From Haematobia irritans (Eukaryota; Arthropoda; Insecta; Diptera; Muscidae): 64,000 bases of DNA. The notes below the pieces were generated by a model that made no database searches, was not told the DNA's origin, and saw only the letters and a program-made list of their open reading frames with translations. Positions 24,077 to 34,025 of this stretch are shown here, piece by piece. The translations under genes and the position numbers were made by a program. The stretch spans positions 195,197,063-195,261,062 of the forward strand of contig NC_134397.1 in NCBI RefSeq assembly GCF_050003625.1, read 5' to 3'. The number at the start of each line of letters is the position of its first letter. Positions within the stretch are counted from its first letter, which is position 1.

Positions 24077-24582
24077 TTGTTGTTGTTTTTTGATTTCAGC
24101 TTAAAACCATGCATTGACTAAGCTACAAGTGTAGCTTAACCAACAGAGGAAAAGAATGTTTGTGAAATTTATTTGGGCAAAGCCCTATAGACTGCAAGAT
24201 GGTTGGATGAACGCACGTTTCGGAATTACCACATTCCTAATCAGCATCGTCTACTTGCAGCAAAACTATCAACCAATTATCAGAATAAATTCAAGCAGTT
24301 CATTAAACCCAACAATGAACCACACTTGAACCTTCCGAAAAAAGGTTTTGCATGATAGCCGGCTTATGTCGAAATAAATTCGTACAAACATATCTCTTTT
24401 CCTATACCACTGTCAAATGATCGATTTGAGTGCAGTTGGCTGGGTTTATTTTGAGCGTGCTTCCTCTTTTTCTTTCATTCGTTTTGTTTTTTATTGTTGG
24501 TTTTGTTCTTTAAGCATTGTTGTTGGTTTTTTGATTTCAGCTTAAAACCATGCATTGACTAAACTACAAGTGTAGCTTAAAA
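24077..24582. mobile_element. Foldback family F1, copy 3
   Basis: Starts GTTGTTGTTTTTTGATTTCAG, passes through CTACAAGTGTAGCTTAACC and GATGGTTGGATGAACG, and at about 24518 restarts in the same orientation with the terminal arm. Minisatellite only on the left side. Confidence 0.7.
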
Positions 24583-24834
24583 TATACCACCGCAGGAAAA
24601 CTTTTTGGTGTTCTGTCGAAAATGGATTTTTTTCACTGACTCACTAAACAGCACTAGATCATTTACTCTGACGAATTTCTAAGTCATCCGGAAGGCTCTC
24701 TAGATGCTTTCTCTACTTGTATCCTTAATATTTTCCTTTTCTATACAAATCTAATTACTACTTAAATCTAGTCGAGATATAATAGAGATATAGGTTCGTA
24801 TGGCAGTCCAAATTATAACTTTACTCCAACCCAC

Positions 24835-25059
24835 CTTGTAAGAGGCACTCTTGATATTAATGCTACGACCACGACTGGTTAGAGTGCATTTCAAGCGAAC
24901 AAATAAATCACGGTGATCGGTGGATATGCCCTCCTCCAGCATATGTTCATCTTTGATTTTATCCATTAGACCATTACGTTTGATATTAAGAGCTTCTTTG
25001 AGCTCGGCATGATCGCACTGGTGGGCATATTCCCATATCTGTTGGCCCAACATATCAAT
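24835..25059 (-). CDS. sima: sima exon: PAS-A
   Basis: A 225-bp phase 0/0 exon encoding IDMLGQQIWEYAHQCDHAEL, then DLFVRLKCTLTSRGRSINIK and SASYK. This is the C-terminal half of PAS-A of Similar; CDHAE and KCTLTSRGRSINIKSASYK are diagnostic of HIF-alpha proteins. Acceptor TTTCAG before 25059. The donor after 24835 is GTGGGT, weaker than the GTAAGT donors of the other exons. The 108-residue open frame covering it continues into the intron and overstates the exon on both sides. Confidence 0.93.
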
Positions 25060-25122
25060 CTGAAATAAATAAAACAAATATTACGAAGACATTCTGCGAT
25101 ATGCTATGCTCACATTACTTAC

Positions 25123-25463
25123 CTTTGATATACCCAAATAATCGCTAATATTATCGGTGACATAGGTAATATCTCCATCATTAGAGAGTATCAAAAGGAA
25201 ACCATCTAGGGTTTGTTTCAATAAACGAGCTGATTCGATGGAATCTTCCTCTTTTGATTCTTCTTCTGTGGAACCATTTTCTTTTGGCTCTTTTTCCTCA
25301 TCAGAATTTTGTTGGGAATCGGATTGTGATTCCGAATCATTGGTAGCATCAGAAGAGTGGGCATCTTCTTCATGATCGTCCTCTTCATGTGATTGGCTTT
25401 CTCCATCATCTTCTGCGGTGAAAGGAACTTTAAGATCACCACATAAGGCTTGGATTTTGGGAA
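25123..25463 (-). CDS. sima: sima exon: acidic linker and start of PAS-A
   Basis: A 341-bp exon. It starts two bases into the codon split from the bHLH exon (T|TT, Phe), followed by PKIQALCGDLKVPF. A strongly acidic, Ser-rich stretch of about 55 residues follows (patterns EEDDHEEDAHSS and EEESKEEDS), then ESARLLKQTLDGFLLILSND and GDITYVTDNISDYLGISK at the start of PAS-A. Acceptor TTTCAG before 25463; donor GTAAGT after 25123; ends in phase 0. The acidic linker seems longer than in Drosophila as I remember it. The nearby 87-residue frame rich in KK is in the wrong frame. Confidence 0.92.
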
Positions 25464-25532
25464 CTGAAAAATTGAATGCAAAAGTTTTAATAAAATCGAT
25501 TTTAGATTCTGTTTTCGGATATCAATACTTAC

Positions 25533-25720
25533 ACATTTTTAGCATATCGCGAACTTTCAGATAGGCTATGGCAATACGCATAACAGAGGCTTTGTCAAGT
25601 TGTTGAACATCTTCTTTTTTCAGGGGCAGCACCTGGGCCAAATCTTGGAAAATTTCTGTTTCACGAGATCGCCGGCATCGGGCAGCATCACGTGAACGTT
25701 CTTTACGCTTTTCATTGTTC
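25533..25720 (-). CDS. sima: sima exon: bHLH DNA-binding and dimerisation domain
   Basis: A 188-bp exon reading NNEKRKERSRDAARCRRSRE, TEIFQDLAQVLPLKKEDV and QQLDKASVMRIAIAYLKVRD, then MLKM. The basic region RSRDAARCRRSRETEIF is the HIF-alpha signature that reads RCGTG core sites. Acceptor TTTCAG before 25720; donor GTAAGT after 25533. It begins with one base (G) finishing a split codon. An upstream exon ending in CG or AG would give Arg, and the exon at 33019-33920, ending AT, would give Met. This exon alone is enough to assign the gene. Confidence 0.94.
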
Positions 25721-25807
25721 CTGAAAATGACAATAAGGAAAATAATTTATTAATGAAAGTGGATTTAAATGTTAATGTTTTTATTTGTTTGCTTATAAAT
25801 TATAAAT

Positions 25808-26133
25808 TTAATTTTCTATAGAAATAAAATTTTGACAAAATTTTCTATAGAAATAAAATTTGGACAAAATTTTGTATAGAAATAAAATTTTGACAAAATT
25901 TTCTATACAAATGAAATTTTGACAAAATTATCTATTCTTACAAAATTTTTTCTAGAAATAAAATTTTGACAAAATTTTCTCTAGAAATAAAAATTTGACA
26001 AAATTTTCTCTAGAAATTAAATTTTGACAAAATTTTCTTTAGAAATAAAATTTTACAAAATTTTCTATAGAAATACAATTTTGACAAAATTTTCTATAGA
26101 AATAAAAATTTGACAAAATTTTCTATAGAAATA
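25808..26133 (+). repeat. 29-bp minisatellite
   Basis: About 11 copies lying about 90 bp outside the sima bHLH exon; ends just after GAAATAAAATTTT where foldback copy 4 starts. Confidence 0.92.
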
Positions 26134-26699
26134 AAATTTTTATTGTTGTTTTTTTGTTTTTTGATCTCAGCTTAAAGCCATGCATTGACTAAACTACAAG
26201 TGTAGCTTAACCAACAGAGGAAAAGTATGCTTGTCAAATTTATTTGGGCAAAGCCCTATAGACTGCAAGATGGATAGAGGAAGCACGCTCAAAAACAAAC
26301 CCAGCCAAATACATACAAATCGATGATTTGAGTTTGGCAAAGGAAAAGAGATATGCTGGCAAATTTGTTTAGGCAGTAGCCGACTATCAAACCCTTTTTC
26401 GGGAGGTTCAAGTGTAGTTCACGTTGGGTTGAGTGAATTACCCGAATTTATTCTGATAATTGGTTGATAGTTTTGCTGCAAGTAGAGGATACTGATGAGG
26501 AATGTGGTAATTCCGAAACAGCTGTACATCCAACCATCTTGCAGTCTATAGGGCTTTGCCCAAATAAATTTGACAAGCATACTTTTCCTCTGTTGGTTAA
26601 GCTACACTTGTAGTTTAGTCAATGCATGGCTTTAAGCTGAGATCAAAAAACAAAAAAACAACAATAACGATTGAAGAGAAGCCAACAATAACAAACAAA
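26134..26699. mobile_element. Foldback family F1, copy 4 (both arms present)
   Basis: Left arm: TTTTTTGATCTCAGCTTAAA, CTACAAGTGTAGCTTAACC, GGGCAAAGCCCTATAGACTG. The right arm mirrors it and ends GGCTTTAAGCTGAGATCAAA, then AACAATAACAAACAAAAG. Minisatellite resumes on the far side at GAAATAAAATTTTG. No coding frame. Confidence 0.8.
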
Positions 26700-27232
26700 A
26701 GAAATAAAATTTTGTCAAAATTTTCTATAGAAATAAAATTTTGTCAAAATTTTCTATAGGAATAAAATTTTGACAACATTTTCTATAGAAATAAAATTTT
26801 GACAAAATTGTCTATATAAATAAAATCTTGACAAAATTTTCTATAGAAATAAAATTTTGACAAAAATTTTCTATAGAAATAAAATTTTGACAAAATTTTC
26901 AATAGAAATAAAATTTTGACAAAATTTTCTATAGAAATAAAATTTTTACAAAATCTTCCATAGAAATAAAATTTTTACAAAATTTTCTATAGAAATAAAA
27001 TTTTGACAAAATTTTCTATAGCAATAAAATTTTAACAAAATTTTCTATAGCAATAAAATGTTGACAAAATTTTCTATAGAAATAAAATGTTGACAAAATT
27101 TTCTATAGAAATAAAATTTTGACAAAATTGTCTAACATATAAAAAAAATCTTGGCAAAATTTTCTATAGAACTAAAATTTTGAGAAAATTTTCTATAAAA
27201 TAATAAAATTTTGACAAAATTTTCTATAGAAC
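26700..27232 (+). repeat. 29-bp minisatellite
   Basis: About 18 copies of the unit, interrupted from the block at 25808 only by the foldback element. The two were probably one array. Confidence 0.93.
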
Positions 27233-27553
27233 AACAAGACAAATTGGTTTGAGAATCTCACAGACAAAACCATACCAACTAATTTTAAATGGATGCTTTC
27301 GCTAGGATCAAAGTTTTCTCTTCCGACAACAACTTCCTTCCCTTTGTTTAATGTTATTGCTGAAGGCGATGAGTGCATTCAAACATTGGACAGTAAGGAA
27401 GAGCAAGAGAACGCGAGAATACGTTTAGTGTCTCTTATAAAGGGTGGTTAAATTGTAAGGGCCGATGTTGAATGTGAACCACACCTAAACGCCAAGTTTT
27501 TTTTCCGAATTTTATTTGACATTTCTCTATTTCAGACTTACTCAATTTGAACC

Positions 27554-29972
27554 ATGGAGAGATACACAATCCAACAACGTGTTAAAGTTATCCAGACTTA
27601 TTATGAAGGGTAAGATCAATTTTCGAAGAAAATCTTCTTCAGTTATGAGGCACATTTTCACCTCAGTGGATTCGTCAATAAACAGAATTGCCGCATTTGG
27701 GCAAATGAGAATCCAAGAGTGATTGTCGAAAAACCAATGCACCAACAAAGAGTGACTGTTTGGTGCGGTTTATGGGCTGGCGGCATCATCGGGCCGTATT
27801 TTTTCCAAAATGAGGCCGGTCAGGCAGTTACTGTGAATGGTGTTCGCTGTCGTGAGATGATAACGAACTTTTTATGGCCCGAATTGGAAGATATGGATGT
27901 GGACGATATGTGGTTTCAGCAGGACGGTGCCACTTGCCACACAGCTAATGAAACAATGGCTCTTTTGCGCAACAAATTTAATGGCCGTGTTATCTTACGT
28001 AATGGCGATGTCAATTGGCCGCCAAGATCATGTGATTTGACACCGTTGGATTTTTATACCCTTCACCACTACTGTGGTACAGGGTATAATAAATTTGTAC
28101 ATTTGTATGTAACGCCAAGAAATAATTGTCATAGACCATCTTTTAGTATACCGATCGGCTTAGAATTAAATTCTGAGTCGATTTAGCGATGTCCGTCTGT
28201 CTGTCTGTCTGTCCGTCCGTCTGTCTGTATATGTAATTTTGTGCACAAAGTACAGGTCGCAGTTTATGTCCGATCGTCCTCAAATTTGACATAACGTCTT
28301 TCATTGGGTAGAAAACAATCGCTATTGATTTTGGAAAAAATCGGTTCAGATTTAGATATAGCTGCCATATATAGTTATCACCGATTTGATCATAATTCAC
28401 GCATTTTTGAACCGACGTTCTTCAAATTTTGTACATCTGAATGTTTTGTCAGTCCCGTAAAAACTTCCAAATATCAGCTAAATCGGTTCAGATTTATATA
28501 TAGCTCCCATATATATCTTTCGTCCGATTTGGACTTATATGTCCCCAAAAGCGAGAGTTTTGCCTTGATTTGCTTCAAATTTTGCACAACGAGTACGTTT
28601 AATGGTATCGTTAATTGTGCCAAATTTAGTTGAAATCGGTTCAGATTTAGATATAGCTCCCCTATATATCTTTCGTCCGATTTTGACTTATATGGCCCCA
28701 AAATACCCGAGTTTTGCCCTGATTTGCTTCAAATTTTGCAGAACAAGTACGTTTAATAGTATTGTTAAGTGTGCTTAATTTGGTTAAAATCGGTTCTGAT
28801 TTAGATATAGCTCCCATATATATCTTTCGCCCGATTTGGTCTAATATGCCCACAGAGGCAAAAGCCAGAGTTTTGCTCTGAGTTGCTTGAAATTTTGCAC
28901 CAGGAGTACGTTTTATAGTATCGTTAATTGTGCAAAATTTAGTTGAAGTCGGTTCAGATTTAGATATAGCTCCCATATATATCATTCGCCCGATTTGGTC
29001 TAATATGCCCACAGAGGCAAAAGTGCTACACTGATTTACGTGAAATTTTGCAGAGGGAGTAGAATTGAACTTGAAACTTTGCACAGGCAGTAGAATTAAG
29101 GTTCTGCATATGCGTGTTTATTTTGGTTGCAATCGGTTCAGATTTTGATATAGCTCCCATATATATCTTTCGCCCGTTTTTCCGTCATATGACCACAGAG
29201 GTCAAAGTTGTTATCCGATTTACGTGAAATTTTGCACAGGGAGTAGATTCAGTTACTATGTTGAATCTACTCCCTGTGCATGTGAAATTTGATTGCAATC
29301 GGTTCAGATTTCGATATAGGTTCCATGTTTTTCCTATTTAGGCAAAACTGGCCGAAATACCCACATGTTCCTTATCAAATCGCCACTGCTAAGTCGAAAA
29401 CTTTTCAAAATGACTCACATTTTTCTATTACTCTAATACACATCTGTCGACCGATAAATCATAAATACACTTTTGCGAAGTTGCCTCATAATTGGTTCAT
29501 ATTTAAATGTTTCCCCTATTTTTTACTAACATTGTGTTCCACCTCAGCGCATTAGCCGACTTAAATGTAAAATCTATAAGTATTGCAGAACTCTGTACAG
29601 ATCTGCTCAGATATACAGAATCTATGTGTATGGATTACACATATGGGCATTGTATGGACATTGGACGGATTTGATATGGTATCGAAAACGTGGACTTACA
29701 AAGTGGTGAAGGGTATAATATAGTCGGCCCCGCCCGACATTAGACTTCCCTTACTTGTTTTTCTTTGGGGTTATTTGAAAGAAAAGGTGTACGTCAATAA
29801 GCCAGCAACAATTCAAGAGCTAAAGCATGAGATAATTTGGCACATTAACGGCATAAATAGAACCCCCATTATGCCTCAGCGTCATCGAAAATTTGGAGCA
29901 TCGGATGGAGGTGTGCCACCGAGGTCGCGGCGCCCATTTGGGCGATATTTTGTTCCATACATAATTGAGTAA
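27554..29972 (+). pseudogene. Broken DD41D mariner transposase
   Basis: Starts MERYTIQQRVKVIQTYYEG then TAA at 27611. The same frame resumes at once with the catalytic region (KKIFFSYEAHFHLSGF), so the helix-turn-helix region is deleted. The first catalytic Asp expected in the DEAHF motif is Tyr (TAT). The second Asp is present (FQQDGATCHTA). Forty-one residues separate it from the Asp in CDLTPLD, the spacing of the rosa group. The frame stops where a D2 element is inserted in the Phe-Phe codons and continues after it at about 29761 as FLWGYLKEKVYVNKPATIQE, ending GRYFVPYIIE with a stop at 29970-29972. Reading the C-terminal part as a separate 65-residue gene would be wrong. Confidence 0.85.
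28053..29761 (+). mobile_element. DINE-1/Helentron-like D2 element inside the mariner
   Basis: 5' hairpin TATACCCTTCACCACTACTG, then TGGTACAGGGTATAATAAAT. GTCTGTCTGTCTGTCC microsatellite at about 28190-28226. Five or more subrepeats with TTCAGATTTAGATATAGCTC. The 3' end is the hairpin GTCGGCCCCGCCCGAC followed about 20 bases later by TTACTTGTTTTT. The insertion splits a T7 run of the transposase gene without removing transposase codons, consistent with TT-targeted Helentron insertion. Confidence 0.8.
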
Positions 29973-30070
29973 TACCAATATATCATAATAAAATAAAATT
30001 ACAATAATTTCCTAAATAGTTTGTGTTTTATTCAAAATCAACATCGGCCCTTGAAATTTTAACCACCCTT

Positions 30071-30430
<360 letters not shown>

Positions 30431-30530
30431 NNNNNNNNNNNNNNNNNNNNNNNNNNNNNNNNNNNNNNNNNNNNNNNNNNNNNNNNNNNNNNNNNNNNNN
30501 NNNNNNNNNNNNNNNNNNNNNNNNNNNNNN
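30431..30530. other. Assembly gap of 100 N
   Basis: Exactly 100 N, probably a placeholder of unknown true length, following a TA array that assemblers cannot cross. Confidence 0.99.
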
Positions 30531-30829
30531 AATTTTTTAATCTTCACGTCCAATAACCTCGTAAGAAAATTTTAATAATATGTAAAAACGTTTTATAATG
30601 TTTTATAAAATTACATATTTTTAAACTGATTAAATTTTTAAACTAATTAAAACAAATAACATATAAAAACTTTTAGAAAAAAACATACAAAATTAATTCA
30701 AATTTCATTAAATTGTGTAAGGATTGGTATGAATTCCTTCTTCCGTTTGGTAAAGTTCCTATCAACATATCGATGAATTTGATCGCAAAATAATCGACAT
30801 AATTTCCGATTTACAAACATGTCTTAACA
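30531..30829. other. Unassigned intron DNA between the gap and mariner
   Basis: AT-rich, no gene or repeat recognised. Confidence 0.4.
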
Positions 30830-30831
30830 TA

Positions 30832-31782
30832 ACAGGTTGGCTGATAAGTCCCCGGTCTGACACTGTATTAAATGCATATTATTTTTATATAGTATCAACC
30901 TTCAAACGATTCGTGTCAAAATTTGACGTCTGTAAGTCAATTAGTTTGTGAGATAGAGCGTCTTTTGTGAAGCAACTTTTGTTATTGTGAAAAAAATGGA
31001 AAAAAGGATTTTCGTGTTTTGATAAAATACTGTTTTCTGAAGGGAAAAAATACGGTGGAAGCAAAAACTTGGCTTGATAATGAGTTTCTGTTCCAGGGAA
31101 ATCAACAATAATTGATTGGTATGCAAAATTCAAGCGTGGTGAAATGAACACGGAGGACGGTGAACGCAGTGGACGTCCGAAAGAGGTGGTTACCGACGAA
31201 AACATCAAAAAAATCCACAAAATGATTTTGAATGACCGTAAAATGATGTTGATCGAGATAGCAGAGGCCTTAAAGATATCAAAGGAATGTGTTGGTCATA
31301 TCATTCATCAATATTTGGATATGCGGAAGCTCTGTGCAAAATGGGTGCCGCGCGAGCTCACATTTGACCAAAAACAACAACGTGTTGGTGACTCTGAGCG
31401 GTATTTGCAGCTGTTAACTCGTAATACACCCGAGTTTTTCCGTCGATATGTGATAATGGATGAAACATGGCTCCATCACTACACTCCTGAGTCCAATCGA
31501 CAGTCGGCTAAGTGGACAGCGACCGGTGAACAGTCTCCAAAGCGTCGAAAGTCTCAAAAGTCCGCTGTCAAAGTAATGGCCTCTGTTTTTTGGGATGCGC
31601 ATGGAATAATTTTTATCGATTATCTTGAGAAGGGAAAAACCATCAACAAATCCCGGCAAAATGGCCCCATATAAAGAAGAAAAAAATGTTGTTCCACCAA
31701 GACAACGCACCGTGCCACAAGTCATTGAGAACGATGGCAAAAATTCATGAATTGGGCTTCGAATTGCTTCCCCACCCATCGT
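30832..31782 (+). pseudogene. irritans-type mariner transposase, truncated and frameshifted
   Basis: Left inverted terminal repeat ACAGGTTGGCTGATAAGTCC then CCGGTCTGACAC, with TA before it; this is the terminus of the irritans (Himar) subfamily. ATG at 30996 (MEKRIFVF) is followed at once by a stop from a frameshift. A long open part at 31144-31674 carries EDGERSGRPKEVVTDENIKK, WVPRELTFDQKQQRVGDSER, MDETWLHHYTPESNRQSAKW and VMASVFWDAHGIIFIDYLEK. An internal deletion removes the segment before the second Asp, which survives in another frame as LFHQDNAPCHKSLRTMAK. Sequence stops near LPHPSY. The third catalytic Asp and the right terminal repeat are absent. Confidence 0.9.
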
Positions 31783-32160
31783 ATTGGATCAATTAATTTT
31801 GTGATTGAATCTGATAAAAAATTTTGTGGGCAATCATGAATGTTTACTAAGGGCGTTTTCGTTTCGCAAAAAATATGTTGCCTTGGTGTTGCACTACTTT
31901 TTCCATCATTATATTTTCGCCCAAATGATAGTGCCAATCCAAAGTTATTGTTAATTCATAATATTGTGAGGGATACCGGATCCAAAATCGATGACAATGT
32001 CCTTCATATTTTGCAATCAATTTCGAGAATGTTGCTCCTTTTTCCCCAATCGAAATCACCATAAGCAACCTACACACCATATTTATTTGTTGTAATTAAG
32101 CTTGCAAAATTACATGCCTTTCGTTATATATCTCCGTCAGCATATCTATCTTATTCCTCT
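31783..32160. other. MITE end fused to the mariner remnant, then unassigned DNA
   Basis: Begins TTGGATCAATTAATTTTGTG and ATTGAATCTGATAAAAAATT, the terminal part of the AATTAATTGA-rich MITE family, joined directly to the broken mariner. The rest is unassigned. Frames of 66-77 residues have no recognisable content. Confidence 0.45.
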
Positions 32161-32165
32161 ATACC

Positions 32166-32188
32166 CACTCTCTCTCTCTCTCTCTCTG
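32166..32188. repeat. (CT)n microsatellite
   Basis: About eleven CT dinucleotides. Confidence 0.95.
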
Positions 32189-32189
32189 A

Positions 32190-32423
32190 CATTTCTAAAC
32201 ATATCCATGTTTATGCGAAATTTGTAAATTAATATATGTTTGGATCCAGAGACATATTTAACAAAATGTAATATCCCAAACATAAAGTGTTCTAACATAT
32301 TAACATATTTGTCGCAACCATGTTTATGAACATTATAAGCTTCCACTTAAAACTAATGTGCTAAAAATTTAAGTTCTAAACATATAATTTTTACACCGAA
32401 ACATATGAAAAACAGTTTTTTTC
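32190..32423. mobile_element. Repeat of the CATATGTTTGG family
   Basis: Repeated AACATAT/ATATGTT motifs ending AAACATATGAAAAACAG. The reverse complement of this end opens the related sequence at 39650 (CTGTTTTTCATATGTTTGG). Confidence 0.5.
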
Positions 32424-32830
32424 GTCCGCGTATAAGCCGACTTGGGAAGCCATCGGTAACTGTTACTACAACCCAAATAATTCGATGGACAATACACGCA
32501 GAGAAGGAATATGATCACCTCAACCATGTTTCAAGAGCAAAATGTTATTTTTGGATGGTGACCATGTAACATGTTTATGGCAAAAATGTTCTTTTCTCGC
32601 CAAAAATAATATGCTTGCCGAAATCATACACATAATCTCTGAGAAAATAACATGGTTGCGACAAACATGTTACATGGTCACCATTCAAAAATAACATTTT
32701 GTTCTTGAAACATGGTTGAGGTGATCATATTCCTTCTCTGGGTGCAGTCTTTACAAGAACTTTGTATACAATCCATTGTGGAAAGTTCTCAGATTCGGCT
32801 AAGCCGACCTTTCGGCCTATTTATTTGTTT
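32424..32830 (+). mobile_element. D1 element 3' end with an internal MITE
   Basis: GCCATCGGTAACTGTTACTA and CAACCCAAATAATTCGAT, then, after the MITE, CAGTCTTTACAAGAACTTTG and the 3' hairpin region GATTCGGCTAAGCCGACC. This parallels the D1 3' end at 7630-7772. Confidence 0.65.
32495..32744. mobile_element. 250-bp MITE with about 80-bp inverted ends
   Basis: Left CACGCAGAGAAGGAATATGA, then TCACCTCAACCATGTTTC; the right end mirrors it (GAAACATGGTTGAGGTGATC then CCTTCTCTGGGTG). Fragments of the family occur at about 41720-41770, 41967-42030 and 44646-44700. No ORF. Confidence 0.75.
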
Positions 32831-33018
32831 TATATATATTAATGCAATCAAATATTTTTATTATTTAACAATTTTGATTTCTTTCTTTATACCTGAGTAG
32901 TATTTATAACAATACAGTTAATTCTTAAAATTATATAAAACTATTTGTTTCCTACTCTGCTGGTATTTAACTAGAAATTCTCTATACTTCCTTTATATCA
33001 ACAAATTGTCAGACTTAC

Positions 33019-33920
33019 ATGAAATCTTCAATGTCAATAACCTGAGTATATTGACAAGGTTCTTGATTACTATATGGACCATAACCATAGCAATAGGCAT
33101 AAGTCCATGGCTGATTGCCTTGACAGGGTATAGAAGGCCTCACTCCAGGCAAGGGGACAACAGAAGTAGTTGATGAAGTATGTGTAGCATAATAATTACT
33201 GTTGTTGACAATGTTATGCTCACGAACTTGTTGCTGCTGCTGAAGAGCATTATAATGATTCTGATGATGATATGGTTGTGGCTGTGGGTTATGTTCATTT
33301 GATGCATCGATTGATTGCTTCCATTGACGTTGGAAAGGTGGAGGAGTTTGGTAGGCAACAGATCGTAGCTGTGGATGTGGCTGTTGCAATTGTGATCTAT
33401 AATCAGCATTCGTAGAACAATTTGATCTCGGATAAGTGGAATGAAATTGTGGCTGTGCACTAAAGTTTATTGACCCCTGGGACTGCATTGGCTGAACATA
33501 CGCCACCCTATATACACCACGCTGATATGGATGATGACGCGATAAATTGTTATTTATTTTTTCTGTGGCATTTGGAAAACCCCAACATTCATTGGAATGA
33601 TTTAATGTAGAAGAGGATTTATTATGATCGATTGCAGTATTATAGCCAAATTTTGTTGAGGACCAAAATGTTGAAGAATTATTGAATTCTACATGTTGTT
33701 GATTGCAGGGCGAAATGTTACCGCCATATGGAATTGACGATGATGACTCCGATTGAGTCATGGAAGATGAAGAGGAACCTATTTCATAGTTCCCTTGGAT
33801 AGTTTGACATTGGCGCTGACTACTCTCTACACTGCAATCATTAAAGATATGATCGTAGAATGTGGTTTTATCACTTTGAGGAAAATAACAATTTTCCCAT
33901 TCACTACACGAGTTGAACAT
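33019..33920 (-). CDS. Candidate alternative first coding exon of sima (Q/N/S-rich N-terminus)
   Basis: An uninterrupted frame from ATG at 33920 (MFNSCSEWENCYFPQSDKTT), rich in Ser, Asn, Gln, Tyr and His. It ends NQEPCQYTQVIDIEDF followed by AT|GTAAGT, a strong donor at 33018-33013. The nominal stop TAA lies inside that donor, so this is probably a spliced exon, not a 301-residue single-exon gene. Length 902 = 300 codons plus two bases (AT). The next minus-strand exon known here, the sima bHLH exon, starts with the single base G needed, giving DIEDF-Met-NNEKRKERS. I do not recognise the sequence from Drosophila sima's main isoform, so the link is inference from phase, strand and position. Alternatives: a separate gene or a shared 5' exon. 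The 33140-33460 minus frame is a shadow. Confidence 0.6.
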
Positions 33921-34025
33921 TTTGTTTTCTAGATATATTTGTTGTTCAATTTTTATATATTTTCACTCAATAGATAAGAGATTATCTCTTAGGTGGTTAA
34001 TTATTTTTTTTCTTTATAAACAAAT
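33921..34025 (-). promoter_or_regulatory. Possible promoter or 5' UTR of the 902-bp exon, with paired GATA sites
   Basis: On the minus strand a TTTATAAAG box (34012-34020) lies about 95 bp before the ATG. A perfect odd palindrome at 33975-33991 (TAAGAGATTATCTCTTA on +) puts two GATA-type cores in opposite orientations. A CTAG just before AAAACAAAATG could instead be a splice acceptor. Sequence motifs only; no transcript evidence. Confidence 0.25.

Larger units (their letters stand above)
27440..30070 (+). mobile_element. rosa-like (DD41D) mariner, interrupted by a D2 element
   Basis: Inverted ends: AAGGGTGGTTAAATTG and GGGCCGATGTTGA on the left; TCAACATCGGCCC and ATTTTAACCACCCTT on the right. 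TA target duplications at 27438-27439 and 30071-30072. It encodes a broken transposase and is split by a D2 insertion at about 28053-29761. A (TA)n array starts directly after its right TA. Confidence 0.85.

Noticed and set aside
24751..25077. 108-residue protein starting MFYLFQIDMLGQQ
   Set aside because: It is the sima PAS-A exon read through its splice sites at both ends.
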